In this document: positions 13,601 to 23,085 of the stretch, piece by piece
Layout of the letters: each line of letters opens with the position of its first letter
Numbering within the stretch: position 1 is the stretch's first letter
Source of the DNA: Parietaria judaica
Lineage: Eukaryota; Streptophyta; Magnoliopsida; Rosales; Urticaceae
DNA: 64,000 nucleotides
Direction of reading: 5' to 3'
NCBI GenBank assembly: GCA_954871525.1
Contig: OX940870.1
Coordinates: 5,053,501-5,117,500, forward strand
Translations under genes and position numbers: made by a program
Notes under the pieces: model-generated
What the model was told of the DNA's origin: nothing
Seen by the model: only the letters and a program-made list of their open reading frames with translations
Databases searched by the model: none

Positions 13601-14713
13601 GGAGTTAGAATAATCATGGTTACCATTGTAATGAAATTGCCCATTCTCTGCAATCCTGTGATTCGGCTTTTGAAGTCGTAGAAGCGCGCTTTTCTTCTGA
13701 AACTGCTTTCTCGGGGTGCGGTTATATTCATGAGAGCCTTCCTTGTTTCCCTTAACAAAATTACCAGATTCCGGACCATGATACTCGGGTTTTCCAGAAG
13801 CATAATAAGGCCCAGGCCCATTGCCATTGCTATAACCATTACTGATCTGAGTATTTCCCCTCCCAAAGGAGGAATTGCGCACTTCTCTCTGAACTTTCCT
13901 TTCGTTTACCCATCTTTGATTCTCAAAACCCCCGTCTTGCCTAACATTCCTGAACGATTCCTTCTCGTATCGTCCACTATAACTCTCAGATTCGGATTCC
14001 CTATTCGATAAACCCGGAACAGAAACAAATTCCTTATCACGAAAAGACTTACCCGGACTCGAAACCAAATTTCCACGGCGAGCAAAGCCGCCATGATCAT
14101 GTCCGCGAATCAACTCACCACATTCCAGTTTAAACCTGGAGCTGTTATCCGTCTCGTGCCTCAATCTGCCGATCATCTTATACGGCGGCGGAGGCTGGTG
14201 CTGCCTAGGTGAATGATTGTCGGCCATAGCTCGAGGTTGGTCGTAAGGACGACCCTCCATCTCAAACTCCGGCAAGCGATTCCGGGGACGATCGTCGTCA
14301 GCAACAAGCCGCCGATTCGAGACATTCGCCTGATGGGAGAAATCGCGATGAGCGAATGACGACGATCGCACACGATCGTCTTCAAATCCACGATTGCGGC
14401 CAGAATTCGCGAAGCCGACTTCGGATTGGACGGAACTGTACCCGCGGAAAGGCGGCGGCTGCTGACGCGGAGCCGGCGCCTGAAACGGCGGCGTTTGGGG
14501 CCTCATCTGCGGAGGACCACTGCGTTGATGGTGGGGGTGGGGGTGAATCTGGTGGTTTTGGAATCGAGAATGGTTTTCCGATGACTGATTGGGGCTTTGG
14601 AATTGGGGACGGGGATCGTCGGAGTGCTGAGGACGGGAGAGATTGGAGACCGTGACGCATCTGGAAGTGGAAGGATTTTGGGTATGGTGGTGAAGCAATT
14701 GAGGAAGATCCAT
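7604..14713 (-). CDS. CCCH zinc-finger protein, AtC3H7/ZC3H3 type, ten exons
   Basis: Exons (minus strand): 14713-10909, 10260-10059, 9990-9840, 9752-9653, 9556-9482, 9396-9306, 8855-8585, 8491-8449, 8366-8263, 8026-7604. All borders are GT-AG and all phases join, giving 1,754 residues. The start MDLPQLLHHH is the only sensible ATG. Exon 1 alone encodes about 1,268 low-complexity residues (Asn/Ser/Arg-rich, with a basic KKVVKKKKVVKKIVRK patch near residue 540). The conserved block begins at GYYKRRKNQLIRT and runs through GERIFRIG-like and LASEKVRWSLLTARLRL segments to five CCCH fingers at about residues 1519-1539, 1547-1564, 1574-1591, 1601-1619 and 1623-1642. Finger 2 is CTKFLNGLCSTNNCKLTH. 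The family corresponds to plant C3H7 and animal ZC3H3, nuclear RNA-binding proteins; ZC3H3 works in mRNA polyadenylation and export. A similar plant role is inferred, not shown. Confidence 0.92.
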
Positions 14714-15042
14714 GGAGATCGAAACCCTAGAGTCTAAGCTTTGGCTCGAGAAATTGCTTGGGGTTGGGATTGTTCATGCTTTATCTTTATACAATATTTT
14801 AGAGAACTTTATTACGGGTGATGTTTTTTATGGACCCGGCTTGTTCATTAGAAAAAAGTCTGATTTAGCTAAGAAATTCAATGCCCTATCTGATTCGACC
14901 AAATAAAAATCGAGTTAGATTTGTTTCGGCTGTTATTGCCCGAATAATTAAAGTTTAATTTTTTTTTTATAAAATTAATCTGAAAAATATGTATCAATGT
15001 AATTCAAAATTCAATTAATAATATATATATAAATAAATTTAA
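14714..15042. other. 5' flank of the zinc-finger gene
   Basis: Probable promoter and leader of the minus-strand zinc-finger gene, becoming AT-rich. The plus-strand frame at 14712-14906 shows no protein features. Confidence 0.4.
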
Positions 15043-15403
15043 GGGTAAATGAGCCAAATGTCCATTTGTGACTCAAGGTTTTAAAAAAATAATAAACTCA
15101 TGAAATGCCCAAAAAACACCTAAAGTTTGAAAGAAATGCACATACTTTCAATTAACTCATTTATACCCATTTCAAATAAATTTTGGACCATAATAACCGT
15201 AATCTTAATTATATTTTTTAATTTCGTTTATTAATTATTTATTATATATTTTAATTTCGAATTTATATTTTCCTAAAATTATGGTTGAATTCTTCCCATA
15301 TTTATCAGATTTTTAATTAATTTGTTACTTTGACCTAAAACTTTTAAAAATTTACCTATCATTAATTCTCTATCTCTATTTTTCTCTCTCTCTTCGATAC
15401 AGA

Positions 15404-15407
<4 letters not shown>

Positions 15408-15444
<37 letters not shown>
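15408..15444. repeat. (CT)n microsatellite
   Basis: About 18 CT dinucleotides at the 5' side of the captured S2 segment. This may be the 5' UTR CT tract of the donor gene, since CT-rich leaders are common in plant ribosomal protein genes. Confidence 0.95.
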
Positions 15445-15447
<3 letters not shown>

Positions 15448-15492
15448 CGCTCGCTCGATCTCGACTTCTCACGATATCCTCGTCGGATTCAC

Positions 15493-15671
15493 CCATCGCC
15501 GGAATCGGGCGGAGAGCGAGGCGGCTCCGGGCGTGGCTTTGGCGGCCGTCGCCGCGGTGTTGGCCGTCGCGAGGAGGAGGATAAGTGGATCCATGGAGCA
15601 GACGGTGCAGAAGCAGACCCGTGCCGGTCAGAGGACCGTTTCAAGGCCTTCATCGTCGTCGGTTTTGAAAT
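15493..15671 (+). pseudogene. Captured fragment of cytosolic ribosomal protein S2 (uS5)
   Basis: A GC-rich island in an AT-rich transposon. From 15508 it reads GGERGGSGRGFGGRRRGVGR then REEEDKWI, the Gly/Arg-rich N-terminus of plant RPS2. Just upstream ATCGCCG resembles a mutated ATGGCCG start with a one-base insertion. It then jumps to VQKQTRAGQRT, an internal RPS2 motif, and after a one-base deletion to FKAFIVVG. The middle part (VTKLGRLV to the region before VQKQ) is missing. Internal deletion, frameshift and loss of the start show it is not a working ribosomal gene. Confidence 0.8.
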
Positions 15672-16385
15672 TGGTATTGGTATACATATTTACAGTTTCG
15701 TAAATTTATTTACATTGTCATATTTGTAATTATATTTACCATTGCAGATTCATATTTGTAGTTTCTCTTTTGTATTTATAGTTACGGATTCGTATTTATA
15801 ATTACAAAATTTACGTCGTAAATATTTAGAATTTTCGTTTATATAATTACAGTTTCATACTTATATTGTAATTTCGTAACTTTATTTACAGTTTTATAAC
15901 TACAGGCTACAGCTTTATTAAAAATTCGTAAATTGATTTACTGTGTGTACAAAATCGTAAATATAGTGACGTAAATATAGAATCGTAAATATAGTTACAT
16001 AAATATAATTACAAATTCATCAAAATGCAAAGAAATAATTTAGATTAATAGGGATATAAATTCGAAATTAATACTGACTATAGGGACAAAAAAATAAAAC
16101 GTAGAATTTGTTACAAACGTTAAAATAGGGAAGAATAAATCAAGTAATATTTGTTTAATCCTAAAAATAGGAAAGATTTATTTTAATTTATTTAGTTTGC
16201 TACATTTAAGGAAAAAATGTTTTTTAATTTTAATTAAAAAAAACGAAATTAAGATTAATGTGAGTTAATTAAAAGGGCAAATTAGTCCATATTTAAATTT
16301 TTTGGTGGTTATGATTACCATAATTAGAAATGGGCATTTTTTTAAAACTTTGAGTCACAAATGGGCATTTCCTTCATTGCCCTCA

Positions 16386-16803
16386 TCTACTTTTGGTAAT
16401 TAAAACCACTAATTAATTGATTTGTGGACAATTATACCATTCTTATTTTATGTAGATAATTGTTTAATTAATAATTTTCAATATTTAATTTATTCGACTA
16501 ATCATTTAAATAAGGAAAATATTTACTTTCTTATAATTAATATTCCTTAATTGTAGCATAAATAAGCCAAATGAGCCAAATGTCCATTTGTGACTCAAGG
16601 TTATAAAAAAATGCCTACATCTATTTTTGGTAATTAAAACCACTAATTAATTGGTTTGTGGACAATTATACCATTCTTATTTTAACTATGTAGATAATTG
16701 TTTAATTAATAATTTTCAATATTTAATTTATTCGACTATTCATTTAAATAAGGGAAATATTTACTTTTTTATAATTAATATTCCTTAACTGTAGCATAAT
16801 AGA
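16386..16803. repeat. Imperfect tandem duplication (about 175 bp) with a 55-bp transposon stub between copies
   Basis: Copy 1 (about 16386-16561) and copy 2 (about 16617-16803) share ATTAAAACCACTAATTAATT, TTTAATTAATAATTTTCAAT and more. Between them, 16561-16617 carries the outermost 50 bp of the neighbouring TIR element (GCCAAATGTCC-like end) fused directly to the flank. This looks like a second, almost wholly deleted element copy or an excision product. Confidence 0.75.
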
Positions 16804-17458
16804 TTTATTCAATTAATTCTTAAAAAATCCCTTAACGGTTTGTTAATTAACCTTCTTATTAATTAGGAATATTTGAATAATCAATTAAGAGTTATTTTTA
16901 TTTTTTTATAGTCATCCTTAATTGTAGCTAATTTGAACTCGTTTCTCATGACCTTAACTAATTAACAATTATTAAATTAAAGTGTTAAAGCTAGAAATTT
17001 AAATTAATAACCAACTATCACTACTTTTAATAAAATTACGATTAAGAAATTTAAAAGTACATCCACCATAATTAAATCATCCTAATTACAATTTCGTATT
17101 TATAGTTACGTATCCTCCTTATTACGGATACGTATATATAGTTACGAAATTGTAATTATGAAAACAAATTATAATTATGTAACTGTAATTACAAAACTAA
17201 ATTACGTAAGTATAGTTACAGATTCATATACGTAATTACAACTTTTATTACGAAAAAAATTATAATTACGTAACTGTAATTACAAAACTAAAATTACGTA
17301 ACTAAGTTACGTATTTATAATTGCGAAACTGTAACTACGAAGAAAATTGTAATTATGTAACACTAATTACAAAATTAAAATACGTAATTATAGTTACGAA
17401 TGCTTATATAGTTACAAATACGTGCATATAATAACCAAATGGTAACTATCCTAACAAA

Positions 17459-17580
17459 GGCTCCACGTTATAGAAGTATATGTTGAAGTAGATGTCGAAG
17501 AGGTACCATAGGCCGAAAAGGCTCCACGTTGTAGAAGTATATGTTGAAGTAGATGTCGAAGAGGTACCATAGGCCGAAAA
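17459..17580. repeat. 61-bp tandem duplication within the captured translocator fragment
   Basis: GGCTCCACGTTATAGAAG starts at 17459 and, with one change (ATAG to GTAG), again at 17520. Both 61-bp copies run to GGCCGAAAAG. The duplication shifts the frame because 61 is not a multiple of three. Confidence 0.95.
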
Positions 17581-17790
17581 GCGATCCGAGCTCGAGCGTC
17601 TTCCTCATTCCTCCGCCCTTCGCATCCTTGCCGGCGCTCACGGTAATCCACGGCCTGGGCTTAAACGAAAACGACGACAACGATGATAGAGACCATGATT
17701 GGCGCGGCAGGGCGACATTGCCGAGATTGCACGGCGGCGAAAAGGAGGCGGCGAACGCAGTCAAAGAAGGAGCGCCAAGAACAAGAATTC
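17459..17790 (-). pseudogene. Captured fragment of a plastid phosphoenolpyruvate/phosphate translocator gene
   Basis: On the minus strand the frame reads a Ser/Pro-rich transit-peptide-like segment followed by [19 protein letters not shown] then NIY, which matches the start of the first membrane segment of plant PPT proteins (family motif L-E-L-G-x-L-F-x-x-W-Y-L-F-N-I-Y-F-N-I-Y). The frame has no ATG at its start (TTG only) and after NIY it runs into a 61-bp duplication and then transposon sequence, so only the first coding part is present. The parent protein exchanges PEP for phosphate across the plastid envelope. This copy cannot do so. Confidence 0.75.
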
Positions 17791-17819
17791 AAAGAGGAGA
17801 GAAATTATTCATATAATTA

Positions 17820-17975
17820 ATAATAATTAAAATATATATTAATAATTAATATTAAGGGTACTATGGTCCAAACAAAATTATTAATGGGTATAAATTAGTT
17901 CTATGAAACTATGGACATTTCTTTTAAACTTTAGGTGTTTTTTGGGCATTTTGTGGATTTTTCTTAAATTTAAAT
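17820..17975. mobile_element. Right terminal inverted repeat of the translocator-carrying TIR element
   Basis: AACTTTAGGTGTTTTTTGGG and GGGTATAAAT at 17880-17960 are the reverse complement of 15085-15175 in the left end of the first element. Together with the short left stub at 16561 this marks a second family member, carrying the PPT fragment beside a GTAATTAC-type array at about 17080-17430. The exact outer border is unclear. Confidence 0.55.
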
Positions 17976-18216
17976 AACTAAAGATATACCAAAAAAATTA
18001 TTCATATTTGAATTAAACAGTAACTCTAATCATCCTATAAGAAACCCTAACTAAAACTTATCTATATAAACTATTTTAAATTACATAAGATCTTAACTTA
18101 TTTTCAAACATTTTGAATAAATTCAACCATATTCAAATAATAATTAACTACTACTAATTAGATTTTAAATGAAAACTAAGAGTTTTTTTTTTATATTTGA
18201 AAATAAGATATTGAAC

Positions 18217-18386
18217 GGTCTCTGTCACTCGCTTCGACATTCAACATTAATCGAGCATTTTATGAGTCGGGAAGAGTACCAGATGTTTCTTGGGGGGGGG
18301 GGGGGGGGGGGTCTCTGTCACTCGCTTCGACATTCAACATTAATCGAGCATTTTATGAGTCGGGAAGAGTACCAGATGTTTCTTGG
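18217..18386. repeat. 76-bp direct duplication separated by a 20-G homopolymer
   Basis: The segment beginning GGTCTCTGTCACTCGCTTCG (18217-18293) is repeated exactly at 18310-18386. Between them is a run of 20 G (18292-18311). The DNA after it (TATTTATATAGAGGCC near 18426) looks promoter- or LTR-like, but no element ends were found. Confidence 0.9.
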
Positions 18387-19077
18387 CTAGAAGAAAGCTT
18401 ACCAAATGAGAAGGGGGACTCTCGTATTTATATAGAGGCCTTGAGCGACCCCTAAGGGCACGTTTTCCTATTTAGGGCAAACCTTATATGCACGATTTAT
18501 GTCATAGGGGTTGTAGCGACCATTGAATGCATTATTTTGCCACTAAAATTTGAGTATAAGGGCTTAACTGCAACAAATATGCAAAATTAGACTTTCGCCG
18601 CTATAAATAACTTGTTTATTTAATAATAAATAACAGGTGGTCCAATTTTAGTGACGTGGCATGTCACAGGTGTGGACATGTGGAGGATAACTAAAAGTGG
18701 AGTCATGTGCAACAAAATCATAACGGTGTGGACTTTCACCACCAAAATTTGAATGTAGGGATTTTATTGCAATAAATTTATAGAATCAGGAACTTATGCC
18801 GTTTTTTTTTCAATTAAAAACAATGTCGAGAATAAAGAAAGAACTTAAATCAATGCACTTAAGTTTTTTTTATATATATATTTATGATAATAAATATCTT
18901 AGTAGTATCTTATTTTTACTGGAGCACAAGCAAGCCACGTATGATGTATTATACATGATTTTTTTTAATTATTATTTTTTGACAATATGTATCCATTAGA
19001 ATTAGATGATCAAGTCATCTTTATTGTAGCAAATTCCTCCCTAATCCTTATCTAATTAAGAGTTTCTATCAGTTACG

Positions 19078-19270
19078 ACGAGTTCTAAACAATGAATTAA
19101 ACTATAGTCTATATAGCGAAGTATAAAAACGAGTTCCGCTAAACATGAGTAAATAAGGGTGTGAAAAAAAAACGAGTTCTAAACAATGAGGTGGGAAACT
19201 ACGTCAACAATATTATCAGTTGTTCGACTGTAAAAACGAATTCCGCTAAACATGAGTAAATAAGAGTGTG
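19078..19270. repeat. About 90-bp imperfect direct duplication containing a solo-LTR end remnant
   Basis: ACGAGTTCTAAACAATGA and TTCCGCTAAACATGAGTAAA occur twice (from 19078 and from 19170). The second copy includes GAGGTGGGAAACTACGTCAACA at 19188-19209 (read in two pieces GAGGTGGGAAACTACG and TCAACA), almost identical to the 3' end of the solo LTR at 53808-53829. Confidence 0.7.
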
Positions 19271-19274
19271 CAAG

Positions 19275-19430
19275 AAAAACCCAACTCAATGAACTCAACC
19301 TCAATCTAACCCAACCCAATTAACCCAATAGTTATCGGGTTGGGTTGGGTTCAACCCGCATAAATAGTCGGGTCGGGGTTAGGCTAGATTTATTGGGTTC
19401 GGCCGCCCAAATTGACCCAACAAGTTTTTT
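19275..19430. mobile_element. hAT-like terminal remnant with GGGTTGGGTT repeats
   Basis: AACCCAACTC... and GGGTTGGGTTGGGTTCAACC, CGGGTCGGGGTTAGGC are typical of the ends of plant hAT-type MITEs (a GTGTGCAA start precedes it at 19266). No matching second end or TSD was found. Confidence 0.4.
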
Positions 19431-19632
19431 TTCTTCAAATAATTAATTAATTTTTTAAAATATATTTTTGTTGTTTAAGTAAGTAAAAGCACACAACAAA
19501 TAAAAAAAATATTTTTAGAGTCTTATTTTTATGTTTAGTCATTATTTAATGTCTATGACTATGTTTTTAGTTTATGATTACGACCGCGTTTCTAGTTTAC
19601 TTTACGATTATGTTCTGTACTTGTGTTATTTA

Positions 19633-19862
19633 GAAAAATACAAAATTTCAAATATAACGTAAAATTGGACATTAGTTTAGTGCAAAATATTTGTTTCGAG
19701 CATATTTAAAAATACTTAATGCATTTTCATGATGAAACGTAAAAGTAAAAAGTTATAGATATATATTTAATCTTTCTAACAGGCGTTTATTTATAAATTT
19801 TGGACAAAAAATGAATGAGTTATGCAAAAAATATGAAAGATGTGATGCGAAATAATATTTCA
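19633..19862 (+). mobile_element. Partial copy of the fold-back element found at 55,168-56,165
   Basis: This stretch (AAATTTCAAATATAACGTAA, ATGATGAAACGTAAAAGTAA, GAAAGATGTGATGCGAAATA) is collinear with the left arm of the fold-back element, positions about 55450-55675. It ends near the centre of that palindrome, so only one arm is present. Confidence 0.8.
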
Positions 19863-19968
19863 CTGTTTGTTTACTGTTTATATATTGATAAGGATTTCAT
19901 TGATTATGATTTTAATTTTTTCACTCACTGTTTTTATTGATTTGGATTTCGGTTTATTCACTGTTTAC
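19855..19968 (+). repeat. Left block of the TTGATTAGGATTTC minisatellite
   Basis: Degenerate copies of a unit like CACTGTTTACATTGATTAGG...ATTTCGGTTTGTT. The array is cut at 19968 by a hAT element and resumes at 21012. Confidence 0.8.
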
Positions 19969-21011
19969 CAGGGTTCCGAAAATCGCGAAAATCGAGCGAT
20001 TATCGTTCGATTAATCGAAGAAATGGTGTTCTCGGTAACTTATCTCTAGTAATCGCTGCCGTTTTATACTTTTCGAAAATTTTTGAACCGAAAACTTTGG
20101 TACTTATCGCTGCAACTTTTCAAGAGCAAAATAACGATAACCGGAGGACTTTTCGTCCAAATTTGGGTAAGTTTGAAAATTTTGATATCATTGTGGCAAA
20201 AGTACATATGTTTCGGAAATTGTTGATTTGAGTTAGTTACTCGAATATTTTGGTGTAATTTCGTTTTATAAAATTGTATATAATTTAAAACTAATCGGTT
20301 TGCATAATTTTTTTTTTAATTTGAAGTTTTTCTGAATTGTGATATCATTGTGGCAAAAGTACATATGTTTCGGAAATTGTTGATTTGAGCTAGTTACTCG
20401 AATATTTTGGTGTAATTTCGTTTTATAAAATTGTATATAATTTTAAAACTAATCGGTTTGCATAATTTTTTTTTAATTTGAAGTTTTCTGAATTGTGATA
20501 TCATTGTGGCAAAAGTACATATGTTTCGGAAATTGTTGATTTGAGCTAGTTACTCGAATATTTTGGTGTAATTTCGTTTTATAAAATTGTATATAATTTT
20601 AAAACTAATCGGTTTGCATATTTTTTTTTTAATTTGAAGTTTTTCTGAATTGTGATATCATTGTGGCAAAAGTACATATGTTTCGGAAATTGTTGATTTG
20701 AGCTAGTTACATTAGTATGAGACTTGGTTTGTGGCTTATATATTATTATTTGTATGAGACTTTTATGTTTATATTTTGTGACATTAGTATTTTATGTTAT
20801 GTTTTTAGTGTAAAATATGTGTGAATTATTTTTATAGGTTTTCCATCGATAAATCCATCGATAAACGATTAATCCATCGATAAGTTCGATAAGTTTCGAT
20901 AACGGCAAACGATAATTTTTATAGGTTTTCCGTCGATAAATCCATCGGCAAACGATTAATCCATCGATAACGACAAACGATTTATCGGCCAAAACGGCAT
21001 TTTGATCCTTG
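19969..21011. mobile_element. Non-autonomous hAT element, 1,043 bp, with 8-bp TSD
   Basis: It starts CAGGGTTCC and ends GGATCCTTG-like (TTGATCCTTG); the reverse complement of the end, CAAGGATC, pairs imperfectly with the start. It is flanked by an exact 8-bp duplication CTGTTTAC (19961-19968 and 21012-21019), the hAT hallmark. The ends are rich in ATCGATAA-type motifs on both sides. The interior is a tandem array (20184-20710). No transposase frame is present. Confidence 0.88.
20184..20710. repeat. 157-bp tandem repeat (3.3 copies) inside the hAT element
   Basis: Copies start with GATATCATTGTGGCAAAAGT at 20184, 20341, 20497 and 20654, spacing 157, 156 and 157. Copies differ mainly in T-run length. 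The last copy is partial. Confidence 0.95.
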
Positions 21012-21640
21012 CTGTTTACATTGATTATGATTTCATTGATTAGTATTTCGGTTTGTTCACTGTTTACATTTATTAGGTTTTCATTGATAAGGATTACATT
21101 GATTAGGATTTCGGTTTGTTCACCGTTAACATTGATTAGGATTTCATTAATGATTAGGATTACATTGATTATGATTTCGGTTTGTTCACTGTTTACATTG
21201 ATTAGGATTTAGTTTGTTCACTACTTACATTGATTAGGATATGATTTGTTCACTGTTTACATTGATTAGAATTTCATTGATTAGGTTTTGGTTTGCTCAC
21301 TGCTTACATTGATTAGGATTTCATTGATTGGGATTTCTGTTTGTTCAATGTTTACATTGATTAGGATTTCGGTTTGTTCACTGTCTATATTGATTATTAT
21401 TTCATTGATTAGGATTTCGGTTTGTTCACTGTTTACATTGATTAGGATTACATTGATTAGGATTTCGCTATGTTCACTGTTTACATTGGAAAGGATTTCA
21501 GTATATTGTTGTTCGCTGTTTACGTTGATTAATATTTTGGTACGTTCTTGTTTATTGTTTACATTGATTTGGCGTTTTCTTGTTCACTGATTACATTGAT
21601 TAAGATTGCGGTATGTTCTTGTTTACTGTTTTATTGAACT
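21012..21640 (+). repeat. Main block of the TTGATTAGGATTTC minisatellite
   Basis: Irregular tandem copies built from the modules TTCACTGTTTACATTGATTA and GGATTTCGGTTTG, unit length about 33-48 bp. Long open frames here (e.g. 21009-21212, 21288-21590) are translations of the repeat, not genes. A third block lies at about 22905-23085. Confidence 0.9.
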
Positions 21641-21824
21641 TAGGTTCTTGTTTCACGAAGGACTTGGTTGATTCCGATTAGCAAGTTCAAATAAAAAACC
21701 TAGAGGCACTCAACGTGTTTTTTAATGTTGCGGGAATGTTAGCAATCGGGTATCATGATCTCTTTTTTTATAGTTGCTAACATTTTATTATTTATTACAT
21801 GCTAATTTTTTATTATTAATTACA

Positions 21825-22845
21825 GGCTATGCAAAGATATATGTAGGGAACTTGTTAAATGTTTGTCCAACGGTGTTGTTGTACAGTTGGTGACCACCTC
21901 ATTCTAACTACTTGTGGAAATAGATTGTGGGAATACCGTGCTTGAAGCTTTGAAGGAAGAGGTCATAGGGCAGAGTGATTTCTCTGTGATTGTATTGATT
22001 ACTAATGCGGCTCGTCGACTTTTGAGGTAAGTTTGGCATATAATTAAAGTTAATGTTCTTTTCCAGTTTTGTTAATTAGATTGTATGTCATTTGCATTGA
22101 TTTTGGCCCGAAAGTCGTGCACAATAGGGTAGTATCAAAACTTCTTCAACATTTGCTAAATGTAACTAACAAGAAGGTTGAGAAGAGCTCTGAGAAATTT
22201 TTTTACGAGTCGGCACTATCGGATTTGTGACTCAAATTCAATTTTAAATCACTTATATTAGCTTAATTTAGTTCATTTCTAGGGAAATATTTGAAGGCAT
22301 ACGAAGGAACTTCAACAATTATGACAATGAGAATGTCCCCAACAACCCATATTGTGTATTTTTCAAATCTAAGCTTTGGATTTTGGAAGGAGCTATGAAT
22401 GAAGTGATTTTGGCAGGAGCTTTGAATGAAGTGATTTTGATGCATTAATTGCTTATTTTAATGTCTGTGGTTCCCATAATGTGTATTTTCGCTATCAAAT
22501 CATTGTGGTATCTGTTATGAACGCAATGGTTCAAGTTTGTAGACCCACCATTACTCAACAAACAGTGAACATTGTTGAGACGAGTTATAGATGTTTGGGG
22601 TATGTTTTAGCATCAAAGGTTGTAATATTCATTTTATTTTGTTAATATTTTTTCTTTTTTCTTTGCAGAGATTATGGTGTCATACACGTTCCTAAAAAGA
22701 TGGTTGCAAAACTCTTTAATCGTCTTCATTCAGTCTACGACAAGAAATGTGTTTTGAAGAGTGTGGAAAAACTTATTAACGAAATGTCACATTGGATTGG
22801 CTGTGAAGCAGCTATCGCCTTGTGTTGCAAGATATAGGATCCGGA
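21825..22845 (+). pseudogene. Decayed multi-exon gene fragment, family not recognised
   Basis: Several protein-like islands follow one another in changing frames: LCRELVKCLSNGVVVQLVTT (21830s), NTVLEALKEEVIGQSDFSVI then VLITNAARRLL (ending at a GTAAGT donor near 22026), KVVHNRVVSKLLQHLLNVTN then KKVEKSSEKFFYESALSDL (about 22110-22228), EIFEGIRRNFNNYDNENVPN (about 22280), VVSVMNAMVQVCRPTITQQT (about 22505), and after a TTTCTTTGCAG acceptor near 22668 DYGVIHVPKKMVAKLFNRLH then VYDKKCVLKSVEKLI to a stop at about 22838. Preserved splice-like signals argue for a DNA-level copy rather than a retrocopy. In-frame stops and shifts (e.g. near 21905) show it is broken. The helical, repeat-like composition could be an ARM/HEAT-type protein, but this is a guess. 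Confidence 0.55.
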
Positions 22846-22904
22846 ACAAGTACTATCTTTGTAAATTGTGTTCAATTTGAAAACACTAAAAAATTATCGA
22901 TTAC

Positions 22905-23085
22905 ACTGATTAGGATTTCATCGATTAGGATTTGGTTTGTTCACTGTTTATATTGATAAGGATTTCATTGATTATGATTTCGGTTTGTTCACTGTTTACA
23001 TTGATTTGGATTTTATTGATTAGCATTACACTGATTAGGATTTCATTGATTAGGATTTCGGCTTGTTTACTGTTTACATTGATGG
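22905..23085 (+). repeat. Third block of the TTGATTAGGATTTC minisatellite
   Basis: GATTAGGATTTCATCGATTA and TTCACTGTTTATATTGATAA repeats identical in type to the 21-kb block, separated from it by the decayed gene. It runs straight into the CTCGGGTTGACTT array. Confidence 0.85.

Larger units (their letters stand above)
15043..16382. mobile_element. TIR transposon carrying a captured ribosomal-protein-S2 fragment (Pack-type)
   Basis: The left end (GGGTAAATGAGCCAAATGTC...) is matched in inverted orientation by the right end (...CAAATGGGCATTTCCTTCAT then GCCC at 16382). The similarity extends inward for 200 bp or so: TAATCTTAATT and AATTTCGTTT blocks occur on both sides. Inside lie a (CT)n tract, a GC-rich captured segment (15493-15671) and an AT-rich array of short GTAATTAC-like motifs (about 15680-16030). 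No transposase is present, so it is non-autonomous. Long TIRs plus gene capture resemble Mutator-like Pack-MULEs, but I found no clean 9-bp target duplication. Confidence 0.65.

Noticed and set aside
13432..14660. Several frames opposite or out of phase with the zinc-finger exon 1
   Set aside because: The main frame is continuous over 1,268 codons and joins nine further exons; the others lack any family feature.
18169..18390. 73-residue frame containing a Gly run
   Set aside because: The Gly run is the 20-G homopolymer and both sides are the same 76-bp repeat; no gene features.
21009..21590. Frames of 67 and 100 residues reading CSLFTLIRIS repeats
   Set aside because: Direct translation of the minisatellite; hydrophobic look is caused by TTGATTAGG words.
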